Positions 8,884 to 17,398 of a stretch of DNA of 43,924 bases are shown here, piece after piece. Source of the stretch: Comamonadaceae bacterium (GTDB lineage: Bacteria; Pseudomonadota; Gammaproteobacteria; Burkholderiales; Burkholderiaceae_C). Positions within the stretch are counted from its first letter, which is position 1. Every line of letters begins with the position of its first letter. Position numbers and translations under genes: made by a program. The DNA lies in contig JAIXUC010000011.1 in NCBI GenBank assembly GCA_027483665.1, forward strand, positions 1 through 43,924, given 5' to 3'. Under the pieces are notes generated by a model. The model made no database searches, was not told where the DNA came from, and worked only from the letters and a program-made list of their open reading frames with translations.

Positions 8884-8903
8884 GTGTGTCTCCTGTTTTT
8901 CTT

Positions 8904-9587
8904 CTATGGATGGCTTGGCGCAGCAACAGCGGCTGAGCCGCCATAGCTGCCCGCCAGGTGCAGCAGGTGCTGGCGTTGCTGCGCAGGCATGTAGGGCACC
9001 ATCAGGCCCAGCACGTGCTGCGCGCCCCGCACCCAAGCCGCTTGCGCTTGCTCGGGTTCCAGTGCGCGGCGTGGGTCTTGCGCATATTCGAAGCTCAGCC
9101 AATAGGTCAGCACCACCACCATGCTTTGTGCTGTGGTCTCGATCTCGCGCGCGTCCATTGAAGCCTGTGCGCTGCGCTGCAAGCCTTGCAGCATGGTGCG
9201 CAGACTGCGCGCCTTCTGGCGCAACAGCACCTGAACCCGGGCTTCGAGGTGCCGGTTTTTGCTGAGCAGGTCGTTGAGGTCGCGGTAGATGAAACGGTAG
9301 GCCCAGACTTGCTCGAACAAGGTGTGTACGAAGAACCAGGCGTCTTCCACATCGCGCACGCCGTCGCTGGCGTGCAGCAAGGGATTCAGCCCAGCCTCCA
9401 ACCGGTCGAACAGCGCGTTGATCAGCTCGTCTTTGGCCGGGTAGTGGTAGTAGAGGTTGCCGGGGCTGATGCCCAGTTCGGCCGAAATCAGCGTGGTCGA
9501 TACATTGGGCTCGCCGAATCTGTTGAACAAATTCAACGACACCTCCAGGATGCGCTCGGCTGTGCGGCGTGGTGCCTTCTTCGCCAT
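8904..9587 (-). CDS. TetR/AcrR-family transcriptional regulator
   Basis: The 227-residue protein has an N-terminal helix-turn-helix (about residues 10-55) with AERILEVSLNLFNRFG, SAELGISPGNLYYHYPAKDEL, typical of TetR repressors, and a C-terminal helical ligand-binding domain. It sits between a patatin-like phospholipase gene (36 bp upstream) and the TPR gene (20 bp downstream), all on the minus strand, so the three probably form a unit and the regulator may control lipid genes nearby. The ligand is unknown; acyl-CoA is a guess from context only. Confidence 0.9.
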   Translation of the reverse strand: MAKKAPRRTAERILEVSLNLFNRFGEPNVSTTLISAELGISPGNLYYHYPAKDELINALFDRLEAGLNPLLHASDGVRDVEDAWFFVHTLFEQVWAYRFIYRDLNDLLSKNRHLEARVQVLLRQKARSLRTMLQGLQRSAQASMDAREIETTAQSMVVVLTYWLSFEYAQDPRRALEPEQAQAAWVRGAQHVLGLMVPYMPAQQRQHLLHLAGSYGGSAAVAAPSHP

Positions 9588-9623
9588 AACTTGGGAATGT
9601 AGTGCGCACCAGCTGTGCTGGCA

Positions 9624-10934
9624 TCAGGGAAAACGGCTGGCTGGCATGGCGTTGGCGCCACGCTGCCCCGCAAGGCGCTCCAGCACATCCAAGGCACCAC
9701 GCAAGTCGTTCATCGCTTGGTGCAAAGCCTTGGGCTCGGCGGCTTCGCCGCTTCGGGCCAAAGTGCGCAACGGGTCATCGATCACGTCCATTCGCAGGCT
9801 GATGCCGTGCCGAGCCAACTTCGAAGAAAACTCTGCACGCCGCTCGCGCAGCGTGGCGCGTGTGGCTTGGTAGGCGTGCTCTGCCATGCGCCGGCGTTGG
9901 CCATAGCTGAAGGTGTTGGCCAAAAACAGCTCGGTGTCGCGGTGATCGGGCTCAATCAGGATGAGGTCGGTGTTGGGGTATGCCCGCTCGTAGTGCTTCA
10001 TGCCCAGCGCCATGCGCGAATGGATCATGGAGCGGAAGGTTTGACTCAGCACCGAGGGCAAGCCGCCGTCTGCCACGCGCGGCAGACGCCTGCCAGCGCC
10101 GCGCCGTGCCGTGCCGTCAGCGGAGGTGTCCGCTGTGGTGTCCACCGTTGTGTCATAGGGCACCAACGGGTTCAAACACAACATCAGGTCAATGCCTTCG
10201 TCCATGGCCACCGAGGCGTGCATGGTTTTCTTCAGTGCGCCGTCCACGTAATGCACGCCGTCGATCTCCACAGGCGGAAACAGGCCGGGCAGCGCAGCGC
10301 TGGCTTGTACGGCTTTGGATATGGGCACGTGGTCCCAGCCGGGTCGGCCAAAGGGCGCTGCCTCTGCGGTGTCCAGGCAGGTCGCCACCAGCGTCAGGCG
10401 CGTATGAAGCTCGCGGAAGTCGTTGCTGCGCCCGGGTTTGTTGAACAGCCGGGCAATCTGGCGGTCGATTTCGTCGTTGGAAAACAGGCCGGTGGGCAAG
10501 GCCGCGCCCAGCTTTTCAATGGCCAGCAGCGCCGACCTTTTGCGCACCAGACTCCAGGCCATGCGGGCTGCGATGCCGGGCAACATGGCCGCTCTGCGCA
10601 GGTACTCGCCGTAAGCGGGCACCATCAGCCAAGAGGGATCGAAAGCTTCCTCGCTGTTGCCATCGATGAATGCCGCGGAAATCTCACGCGGCGTCATGCG
10701 GTTGGCCAAAGCCGCTGCGATGAATCCGCCGGCCGACACGCCGACGTAGTGGTGCAGGCGCGTGAAGTCGATGCCTTCTAGGCACTCGTCCAGCGCACAC
10801 AGCGCGCCCACTTCGTAGACCGCTCCCAACGGGCCGCCACCCGCCAAGGCCAGCCCAATTCTGGGACGGCTTTGGCCTGCGTGGGCTGGGGGGCGTGCTG
10901 CTGTAAGCAGCTTGGGGGCGTTGCGGCGCGTCAT
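9624..10934 (-). CDS. Patatin-like phospholipase
   Basis: The 436-residue protein shows the patatin oxyanion segment LALAGGGPLGAVYEVGAL near residue 28, the nucleophile elbow GVSAGG with the catalytic Ser, and YVDGALKK supplying the catalytic Asp of the Ser-Asp dyad. It is a cytoplasmic acyl hydrolase, without a signal peptide; substrate could be phospholipid, stored neutral lipid or PHA-associated lipid. It is the first gene of a probable three-gene unit with the TetR and TPR genes. A 130-bp space separates its start from the phasin stop and contains the phasin terminator hairpin. Confidence 0.9.
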   Translation of the reverse strand: MTRRNAPKLLTAARPPAHAGQSRPRIGLALAGGGPLGAVYEVGALCALDECLEGIDFTRLHHYVGVSAGGFIAAALANRMTPREISAAFIDGNSEEAFDPSWLMVPAYGEYLRRAAMLPGIAARMAWSLVRKRSALLAIEKLGAALPTGLFSNDEIDRQIARLFNKPGRSNDFRELHTRLTLVATCLDTAEAAPFGRPGWDHVPISKAVQASAALPGLFPPVEIDGVHYVDGALKKTMHASVAMDEGIDLMLCLNPLVPYDTTVDTTADTSADGTARRGAGRRLPRVADGGLPSVLSQTFRSMIHSRMALGMKHYERAYPNTDLILIEPDHRDTELFLANTFSYGQRRRMAEHAYQATRATLRERRAEFSSKLARHGISLRMDVIDDPLRTLARSGEAAEPKALHQAMNDLRGALDVLERLAGQRGANAMPASRFP

Positions 10935-11019
10935 GGGCTTTGAGTATCTGCCTTGGTGCGCTGCAACATGGCGCGCTGTGCGGGGGCGCTGCGCCCTGAA
11001 GAAAAAAAGTGACCGGACT

Positions 11020-11056
11020 GAGCGCGTCTGAAAGCGCAGTGGCTTTCAGCGCGCTC
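11020..11056 (-). terminator. Candidate rho-independent terminator of the phasin gene
   Basis: GAGCGCG-t-CTGAAAGC at 11020-11035 pairs with GCTTTCAG-CGCGCTC at 11042-11056, a 15-bp stem with one bulged T and a six-base loop. It begins nine bases past the phasin stop codon. In the minus direction a run of seven T follows at 11008-11002, eleven bases after the stem rather than directly, so the fit is good but not perfect. Confidence 0.72.
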
Positions 11057-11064
11057 TGGGGTGA

Positions 11065-11655
11065 TCAAGCGGCCTTGGGGGCTGCCTTGGCCACGGTTTT
11101 GGCGGCCACCTTGGCAGGCGCCTTCGCTGCCGCCTTCGCGGGGGCCTTGGCTGCGGCTTTCGCCGGTGCCTTGGCAGCGGGCTTGGCGGCTGCCTTCTTC
11201 GCGGGTGCTGCGGCCGCTGGGCGAGCAGCGGGCTTGGGCAATTTGCCACCGAGCTGCTGAACGCTGCGTGTCAGTTCGTCGATGCGAGCGACCAAAACCG
11301 CCACCTCCTTGGCCGAGGGCACACCCAGTTTGGTCAGGGCCTTGGCCACACGCTCTTCAAAAATGCTCTCCAGCTTGTCCCATTGGCCGGTGGCTTTGCT
11401 GGAGATGTCGTTGGCCATGCTGGAGACCCGGTTGCTGGCCTCGGAGATTTTTTCTTCAGCGGCTGATTGCGTCTTGCGCTGCAGGCTCAAGCCTTCTTTG
11501 ACTAGGGCCTCGAACACCTTGCCGCCTTCTTCCTGGGCCTTGGCGAATGCGCCCAGACCTGCCAGCCAAATTTGCTGTGCCGAATCTTTGACGGTACTGG
11601 CCAGTTGGGCATTGCCCGACTTGGCAGCGCTGAGTTTTTGCAGTTTCTTGACCAT
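11065..11655 (-). CDS. Phasin / PHA granule-associated protein with AlaLysPro-rich tail
   Basis: The predicted product has 196 residues. The first about 110 residues (QIWLAGLGAFAKAQEEGGK, then amphipathic helix with heptad-like pattern) match the poly(hydroxyalkanoate) granule-associated PhaI/PhaF phasin family. The last about 45 residues are a repeated KAPAKAA-type tail, the histone-H1-like tail known in PhaF, which binds DNA and helps granule segregation. GGAG six bases before ATG at 11655 decides the start over the ATG at 11667. A strong hairpin follows the stop. The gene is divergent from the fatty acyl-CoA reductase gene across 220 bp. Confidence 0.9.
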   Translation of the reverse strand: MVKKLQKLSAAKSGNAQLASTVKDSAQQIWLAGLGAFAKAQEEGGKVFEALVKEGLSLQRKTQSAAEEKISEASNRVSSMANDISSKATGQWDKLESIFEERVAKALTKLGVPSAKEVAVLVARIDELTRSVQQLGGKLPKPAARPAAAAPAKKAAAKPAAKAPAKAAAKAPAKAAAKAPAKVAAKTVAKAAPKAA

Positions 11656-11863
11656 GGGTTTCTCCAAAACATGAAGGTGAATGAAAAGCTTCCTGCTCTG
11701 TTGCTCGACCAGCGGTCGGGCGGCAGGGGAGTGGCGCGAATGTAGGCACGAAGGCCGAGCCTGTGTAGGTAAGCCTCTCTATGTGCGCCCGTGCAGTTGT
11801 GGCGCGGGTTTGTGCTGAACCTGCGCCTGCGGGGGCTCGTCAACAATGCCGCGAGGCTTTTTC

Positions 11864-11869
11864 AGGAGG
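11864..11869 (+). promoter_or_regulatory. Ribosome-binding site that decides the acyl-CoA reductase start
   Basis: A full AGGAGG lies six bases before the ATG at 11876. An ATG at 11870 touches it directly and one at 11846 lies before it, so 11876 is the best start. Confidence 0.85.
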
Positions 11870-11875
11870 ATGGGC

Positions 11876-13870
11876 ATGCATTACTTCGTGACCGGTGCAA
11901 CCGGTTTCATCGGTCGGCGTCTGGTGCGTCAGTTGCTGGGGCGCAAAGGCGCGGTGGTGCACTTTCTGTTGCGCAAAGGGAGCGAAGACAAGCTGCCTGA
12001 TCTGCGCGCCTTCTGGGGTTTGGATGCCAAGTCCGCAGCGCGCGCCGTGCCGGTGTATGGCGACCTCACGGCCAAGAAGCTGGGCGTGAGCGCAGAAGAC
12101 CTGCGACAGCTCAAAGGGCAGATCGACCACGTCTACCACTTGGCTGCGGTGTACGACCTGAGCGCTGACGAGGAATCGCAGGTGGCGGTCAACATCGAAG
12201 GCACGCGCCATCTGGTGGAGTTCGCTCGCGCCGTCGATGCAGGCCATGTTCACCATGTCTCGTCGATTGCCGCCGCTGGCTTGTACGAAGGCGTGTTTCG
12301 TGAAGACATGTTCGACGAGGCCGAGAACATCGACCACCCCTACTTCATGACCAAGCACGAGAGCGAGAAAGTCGTTCGCCAGGAGTGCAAGCAAGCCTGG
12401 ACGGTGTATCGCCCGGCCATGGTGGTGGGCGACAGCCAGACCGGCGAGATGGACAAGATCGACGGGCCCTACTACTTCTTCAAGCTCATCCAGCGCATGC
12501 GCCAAATCTTGCCGCCCTGGATGCCCACCGTGGGCCTGGAAGGCGGGCGCATCAACATCGTGCCGGTGGACTTTGTCGTGCGCGCGCTTGACCACATCAG
12601 CCACCAGGCGGACATCGCCCAGCGCTGCTTCCACTTGGTAGACCCCGTGGGTTACCGCGTGGGTGATGTGCTGGACATCTTTAGCCGCGCAGCGCACGCG
12701 CCCAAGATGAACCTGTTCATCAACGCGGCGTTGCTGGGCTTTATCCCCAAGGGTGTCAAAAAGAGTTTGATGGCCTTGGCACCGGTGCGCCGCATCCGCA
12801 ACGCGGTCATGAAAGACCTGGGGCTGCCTGAAGACATCCTCACCTTCGTGAATTACCCCACGCGCTTTGACAACCGCGACGCCAGCGCAGCGCTCAAAGG
12901 CAGCGGCATCGAATGCCCCAACCTGAAGGACTATGCGTGGCGTTTGTGGGACTACTGGGAGCGCCACCTCGACCCCGACCTGCACATCGACCGCAGCCTG
13001 CGCGGCACGGTGGGTGGCAAAGTGGTTCTCATCACCGGGGGCTCTTCAGGCATTGGCCTGGCAGCGGCGCACAAGTTCGCTGAAGCCGGTGCCACGGTCG
13101 TCATTTGCGGGCGCGACCAAGACAAGCTCGACGCCGCTTGTGCAGAAGCCCAAGCGCGGGGCTACGCCTTCACGGCTTACCCGGCTGACATTGCGGACAT
13201 GACCGATTGCGACCGCTTTGTGCAGCTGCTGCTGCAAAACCACGGTGGCGTGGACTTTCTCATCAACAACGCGGGGCGCTCGATTCGCCGCGCCATCGAA
13301 GGCAGCTACGACCGCTTCCACGATTTCGAGCGGACCATGCAGCTCAACTACTTCGGCTGCTTGCGCGTGACCATGGGCTTGCTGCCCGGCATGGTGGAGC
13401 GCCGCCGTGGCCATGTGGTGAACATCAGCTCGATTGGCGTGCTGACCAACGCGCCGCGCTTTTCGGCCTATGTCGCCAGCAAAGCCGCGCTGGACGCCTG
13501 GACGTGCTGCGCTTCCAGCGAGTTCGCAGACCAAGGCATCACCTTCACCACGGTGAACATGCCGCTGGTGCGCACGCCCATGATCGCGCCCACCGCCATT
13601 TACAAAAACGTGCCCACATTGGCGCCAGAAGAGGCGGCTGACATGATCGCGCAGGCCTGCATCTTCAAGCCGGTGCGCATTGCCACGAGGTTGGGTATCA
13701 CGGGCCAGGTCATGCACGCCTTGGTGCCGCGCGTGGCGCAAATCGTCATGAACACGACCTTCCGCATGTTCCCGGACTCTTCTGCGGCCAAGGGCGACAA
13801 ATCGGGCAAATCCAGCCTGTCGCCAGAAGCCATTGCCATGCAGCAAATGATGCGTGGCATCCACTTCTGA
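11876..13870 (+). CDS. Two-domain fatty acyl-CoA reductase (alcohol-forming), tandem SDR
   Basis: The 664-residue protein has two short-chain dehydrogenase domains. The N-terminal extended SDR (residues 1 to about 370) has TGATGFIG at the start, HHVSSIAAAGLY and YFMTK (YxxxK); the C-terminal classical SDR (about 380-640) has GGSSGIGLA, NNAGRS, NISSIG and YVASK. Length, domain order and many segments (for example IDHVYHLAAVYD, GEMDKIDGPYYFF, FHDFERTMQLNYFG) match from memory the Marinobacter fatty acyl-CoA reductase type (Maqu_2507), which reduces acyl-CoA through the aldehyde to the fatty alcohol with NADPH. With the WS/DGAT at 6608 it would complete a wax ester pathway. An alternative is a mycolate/ketoacyl reductase-like role, judged less likely. 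Confidence 0.87.
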   Translation: MHYFVTGATGFIGRRLVRQLLGRKGAVVHFLLRKGSEDKLPDLRAFWGLDAKSAARAVPVYGDLTAKKLGVSAEDLRQLKGQIDHVYHLAAVYDLSADEESQVAVNIEGTRHLVEFARAVDAGHVHHVSSIAAAGLYEGVFREDMFDEAENIDHPYFMTKHESEKVVRQECKQAWTVYRPAMVVGDSQTGEMDKIDGPYYFFKLIQRMRQILPPWMPTVGLEGGRINIVPVDFVVRALDHISHQADIAQRCFHLVDPVGYRVGDVLDIFSRAAHAPKMNLFINAALLGFIPKGVKKSLMALAPVRRIRNAVMKDLGLPEDILTFVNYPTRFDNRDASAALKGSGIECPNLKDYAWRLWDYWERHLDPDLHIDRSLRGTVGGKVVLITGGSSGIGLAAAHKFAEAGATVVICGRDQDKLDAACAEAQARGYAFTAYPADIADMTDCDRFVQLLLQNHGGVDFLINNAGRSIRRAIEGSYDRFHDFERTMQLNYFGCLRVTMGLLPGMVERRRGHVVNISSIGVLTNAPRFSAYVASKAALDAWTCCASSEFADQGITFTTVNMPLVRTPMIAPTAIYKNVPTLAPEEAADMIAQACIFKPVRIATRLGITGQVMHALVPRVAQIVMNTTFRMFPDSSAAKGDKSGKSSLSPEAIAMQQMMRGIHF

Positions 13871-13910
13871 AGCGGCTGGCGGCCCAAGGCCCACGCGCTA
13901 GCATCGCGGC

Positions 13911-14981
13911 ATGATCCTCATCACTGGCGGCGCCGGCTTCATCGGTGCCAATTTCGTGTTGGATTGGTTGGCTAAAACGGGCGAGCCGGTGCTCAACCTC
14001 GACAAGCTCACCTACGCTGGCAACCTCGAAAACCTGGCCAGCCTGGAGGGCCACACAGGCCATGTGTTCGTGCAGGGTGACATTGGCGATGGCGCTCTGG
14101 TGGCCAGCCTGCTGGCCCAGCACCGCCCGCGCGCCGTCGTCAACTTCGCCGCCGAAAGCCATGTGGACCGATCCATCCACGGCGCAGAGGACTTCATCCA
14201 GACCAACATCGTCGGCACTTTCCGTTTGCTCGAAGCCGTGCGCGCCCACTGGAGCGCCTTGCCCGGCGCAGAGCAAGCGGCTTTTCGGTTTCTGCATGTC
14301 TCCACCGACGAGGTCTATGGCAGCTTGGCGCCGAACGAGCCGGCCTTCACGGAAACCCATCGCACCGAACCGAACAGCCCCTACTCGGCCAGCAAAGCCG
14401 CTTCGGACCACTTGGTGCGCGCCTGGCACCACACCCACGGCCTGCCGGTGCTGACCACCAACTGCAGCAACAACTACGGCCCGTTCCACTTCCCAGAAAA
14501 GCTGATCCCGCTCATGATCGTCAACGCCTTGGCCGGCAAACCGCTGCCGGTCTACGGCGACGGCCAGCAGGTTCGCGACTGGCTGTATGTGGGCGACCAC
14601 TGCAGCGCCATTCGCCGGGTGCTGGAGGCTGGGCGTGTAGGCGAGACCTACAACGTGGGCGGCTGGAACGAGAAGCCGAACTTGGAGATCGTGCACACCG
14701 TCTGCGCCCTGCTCGACGAGTTGCGCCCGCGCAGCGACGGCCAGCCCTATGCCCAGCAGATCACCTTCGTGAAAGACCGCCCCGGCCACGACCGCCGCTA
14801 CGCCATCGACGCCCGCAAGATCGAGCGCGAACTGGGCTGGAAGCCAGCCGAGACCTTCGAGAGCGGCATCCGCAAAACCGTGCAGTGGTACCTGGACCAC
14901 CCGGAATGGGTGGCCCATGTTCAGAGCGGGGCTTATCGTGAGTGGGTGCAGGCGCAGTACGCCGCGGCCGCCCCAGCATGA
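13911..14981 (+). CDS. rmlB: dTDP-glucose 4,6-dehydratase
   Basis: The 356-residue extended SDR begins with the NAD-binding [13 protein letters not shown], has the [11 protein letters not shown] active-site segment and the [10 protein letters not shown] catalytic Tyr/Lys, and [19 protein letters not shown], which is diagnostic for RmlB. It converts dTDP-glucose to dTDP-4-keto-6-deoxyglucose, second step of dTDP-L-rhamnose synthesis. Its stop overlaps the rmlD start as ATGA, so it heads a tightly coupled rmlBDAC operon. It lies 40 bp after the acyl-CoA reductase gene on the same strand. Confidence 0.97.
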   Translation: MILITGGAGFIGANFVLDWLAKTGEPVLNLDKLTYAGNLENLASLEGHTGHVFVQGDIGDGALVASLLAQHRPRAVVNFAAESHVDRSIHGAEDFIQTNIVGTFRLLEAVRAHWSALPGAEQAAFRFLHVSTDEVYGSLAPNEPAFTETHRTEPNSPYSASKAASDHLVRAWHHTHGLPVLTTNCSNNYGPFHFPEKLIPLMIVNALAGKPLPVYGDGQQVRDWLYVGDHCSAIRRVLEAGRVGETYNVGGWNEKPNLEIVHTVCALLDELRPRSDGQPYAQQITFVKDRPGHDRRYAIDARKIERELGWKPAETFESGIRKTVQWYLDHPEWVAHVQSGAYREWVQAQYAAAAPA

Positions 14982-15892
14982 ACATCCTGCTGTTCGGAAA
15001 AAACGGCCAAGTCGGCTGGGAACTGCAGCGCAGCCTGGCACCGCTGGGCGAAGTGACCGCGCTCGATGTCGACAGCAGTACCCACTGCGGCGACTTCACC
15101 CAGCCCGAAGGCATTGCCGACACCGTGCGCGCACTGCGCCCAGATGTCATCGTCAACGCTGCCGCCCACACCGCCGTGGACAAAGCCGAGAGCGAGCCTG
15201 AATTGGCCCGCCTGATCAACGCCACCACCCCCGGCGTGCTGGCCGAGGAAGCGGCGCGCTTGGGCGCACTGCTGGTGCACTACAGCACCGACTATGTGTT
15301 TGACGGCAGCGGGATCCGCCCCTGGCTGGAGACAGATGCCCCAGCGCCGCTCAGCGTCTATGGCCGCACCAAGTGGGAGGGCGAGCAGCTGATCGCCCAG
15401 CATTGCCAGAGACACCTGATCTTCAGAACCAGCTGGGTCTATGCCGCGCGTGGCGGTAACTTCGCCAAGACCATGCTGCGCCTGGCGCAGGAGCGCGAGC
15501 GCCTGAGCGTCATCGACGACCAGTGGGGCGCACCGACTGGCGCCGAGCTGCTGGCCGACGTGACAGCCCATGCGATACGCCAAACTTTGCGCCAGACCCT
15601 GCACCAGACCCATGACGAGAACCCGCCATTCGGCCTGTACCACTTGGCCGCCGCCGGCGAGACCACCTGGCATGGTTACGCCCGCTTCGTGCTCGATACC
15701 GCGCGCCTGCTGAAGCCGGACCTGGCATTGCAAGCCAAGGAAGTCGCAGCGGTCCCCACCAGCGCCTTCCCCACGCCGGCCAAGCGCCCGCTGAACTCCC
15801 GCCTGAACACCTCCCATCTGCGCCAGACCTTTGGCCTCTCGCTGCCCGACTGGCAACATGGCGTGCAGCGCATGTTGGCGGAAATTCTTTGA
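14978..15892 (+). CDS. rmlD: dTDP-4-dehydrorhamnose reductase
   Basis: The predicted product has 304 residues. [17 protein letters not shown] is the NADPH-binding start of RmlD, followed by [24 protein letters not shown] and [10 protein letters not shown] with the catalytic Tyr/Lys. It makes dTDP-L-rhamnose in the last step of the pathway. ATG at 14978 overlaps the rmlB stop by four bases and was chosen over an in-frame ATG at 14942. A run of short QT repeats near residue 205 ([12 protein letters not shown]) is unusual and slightly lengthens a surface loop. Confidence 0.97.
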   Translation: MNILLFGKNGQVGWELQRSLAPLGEVTALDVDSSTHCGDFTQPEGIADTVRALRPDVIVNAAAHTAVDKAESEPELARLINATTPGVLAEEAARLGALLVHYSTDYVFDGSGIRPWLETDAPAPLSVYGRTKWEGEQLIAQHCQRHLIFRTSWVYAARGGNFAKTMLRLAQERERLSVIDDQWGAPTGAELLADVTAHAIRQTLRQTLHQTHDENPPFGLYHLAAAGETTWHGYARFVLDTARLLKPDLALQAKEVAAVPTSAFPTPAKRPLNSRLNTSHLRQTFGLSLPDWQHGVQRMLAEIL

Positions 15893-15909
15893 CCACAGCT
15901 CGAACACCC

Positions 15910-16809
15910 ATGACCCCACGCAAAGGCATCGTCCTCGCAGGCGGCGCAGGCACCCGCCTGCACCCGGCCACGCTGGCCATCAGCAAGCAGCTGCTGCCGG
16001 TCTACGACAAGCCCATGGTTTATTACCCGCTGTCCACCTTAATGCTGTCGGGCATTCGCGAGGTGCTGCTCATCAGCACGCCGCAAGACACGCCGCGCTT
16101 CGCGCAGTTGCTGGGCGACGGCTCGCAGTGGGGCATGTCCATTCAATACGCGGTGCAGCCGTCGCCCGATGGCTTGGCCCAGGCCTTTTTGATTGGCGAA
16201 TCGTTTCTGAACGGTGCGCCCAGCGCTTTGGTGTTGGGTGACAACCTGTTCTACGGCCACGATTTCGTGCCGCTGCTGCGCACAGCAGACGCGCGCAACA
16301 CCGGCGCCACGGTGTTCGCGTATCACGTGCAAGACCCCGAACGCTACGGCGTGGTGGCTTTCAACGCGCAAGGCCAAGCCACGCACATCGAAGAAAAACC
16401 CAGTGCCCCGAAAAGCAACTACGCCGTGACCGGGCTGTACTTCTACGACGCGCAAGTCGTCGACATCGCCAAAGCCGTGAAGCCCAGCGCCCGTGGCGAG
16501 CTGGAGATCACGGCCGTCAACCAAGCCTATCTGGACCAGGGCCAACTGGCGGTGGAGATCATGGGCCGCGGCTTTGCCTGGCTAGACACCGGCACCCACG
16601 ACAGCTTGCTGGAGGCCAGCCAATTCATTGCCACACTGGAGCGCAGGCAGGGCCTCAAGATCGCTTGCCCAGAAGAAATTGCCTACCGCCAGGGCTGGAT
16701 TGGCGTGGGCGAGTTGCAGGCGCTGGCGCAACCGCTGGCCAAGGGCAGCTATGGGCAGTATTTGCTGCGCTTGCTGGCCGACCCTGTTTCCAGCGAGCAG
16801 CGCCGATGA
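15910..16809 (+). CDS. rmlA: Glucose-1-phosphate thymidylyltransferase
   Basis: The 299-residue nucleotidyltransferase has [16 protein letters not shown] with the phosphate-binding loop, [29 protein letters not shown] and the conserved [16 protein letters not shown], all characteristic of RmlA. It activates glucose-1-phosphate with dTTP, first step of dTDP-rhamnose synthesis. I chose ATG at 15910; an in-frame TTG at 15889 overlaps the rmlD stop and would add seven residues. Its stop overlaps the rmlC ATG (ATGA). Confidence 0.97.
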   Translation: MTPRKGIVLAGGAGTRLHPATLAISKQLLPVYDKPMVYYPLSTLMLSGIREVLLISTPQDTPRFAQLLGDGSQWGMSIQYAVQPSPDGLAQAFLIGESFLNGAPSALVLGDNLFYGHDFVPLLRTADARNTGATVFAYHVQDPERYGVVAFNAQGQATHIEEKPSAPKSNYAVTGLYFYDAQVVDIAKAVKPSARGELEITAVNQAYLDQGQLAVEIMGRGFAWLDTGTHDSLLEASQFIATLERRQGLKIACPEEIAYRQGWIGVGELQALAQPLAKGSYGQYLLRLLADPVSSEQRR

Positions 16810-17348
16810 AAGCCACGGCCACGGACATACATGACGTGTGGCTGCTGCAGCCGAAGGTTTTTGGTGATGCACGCGGTTTCTTCTTCGAGAGCTTCAACCA
16901 GCGCGTGTTCCAGCAGCTCACAGGCGTGACGCTGCCCTTCGTGCAAGACAACCACAGCCGCAGCGCGCGCGGCGTGCTGCGCGGCCTGCACTTTCAGGTG
17001 CAGCAGCCGCAAGGCAAGCTGGTGCGCGTGGTGCAAGGCGAGGTGTTTGATGTAGCGGTGGACATTCGCCCGCGTTCACCCACGCTGGGCCGCTGGGTGG
17101 GTGTGGTGTTGAGTGCAGAGAACCAACAACAACTGTGGGTGCCGCCAGGGTTGGCGCACGGTTTTCTGGTGCTCAGCGACAGCGCAGAGGTGCTCTACAA
17201 AACCACCGACTACTACGCACCTGAGCATGAACGCTCGATTCGCTGGGACGACCCGACCTTGCGCATCGACTGGCCTCTGGAAGGCATAGAGCCCGTGCTG
17301 TCGGCCAAAGACGCAGCGGGCCTGAGTTGGCAAGAAGCGCTGGGTTGA
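16806..17348 (+). CDS. rmlC: dTDP-4-dehydrorhamnose 3,5-epimerase
   Basis: The 180-residue cupin has [36 protein letters not shown] with the active-site His, [13 protein letters not shown] and [10 protein letters not shown], all RmlC signatures. It epimerises dTDP-4-keto-6-deoxyglucose at C3 and C5. It is the last rml gene. The gap to the convergent polysaccharide cluster is 50 bp and shows no strong terminator. Confidence 0.97.
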   Translation: MKATATDIHDVWLLQPKVFGDARGFFFESFNQRVFQQLTGVTLPFVQDNHSRSARGVLRGLHFQVQQPQGKLVRVVQGEVFDVAVDIRPRSPTLGRWVGVVLSAENQQQLWVPPGLAHGFLVLSDSAEVLYKTTDYYAPEHERSIRWDDPTLRIDWPLEGIEPVLSAKDAAGLSWQEALG

Positions 17349-17398
17349 GGCTTAGCGACAGCTTCCGCGCAGGTTAAGCCGACCGCCCGGCGAAACCT

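Noticed and set aside
8884-9624. Upstream extension of the TPR gene frame to an ATG at 9624.
   Set aside because: It overlaps the whole tetR gene, is Arg/Ala-rich and lacks domains, while ATG at 8883 has a clear AGGAG.
11840-15041. Long minus-strand frames at 11840-12985 and 13746-15041 opposite the acyl-CoA reductase and rmlB genes.
   Set aside because: Both are antisense to recognised genes on the plus strand and show no known domain.
17349-17380. GGCTTA...TAAGCC inverted repeat between convergent rmlC and the pglF-like gene.
   Set aside because: The stem is six bases with a 20-base loop and no T run; not a convincing terminator.
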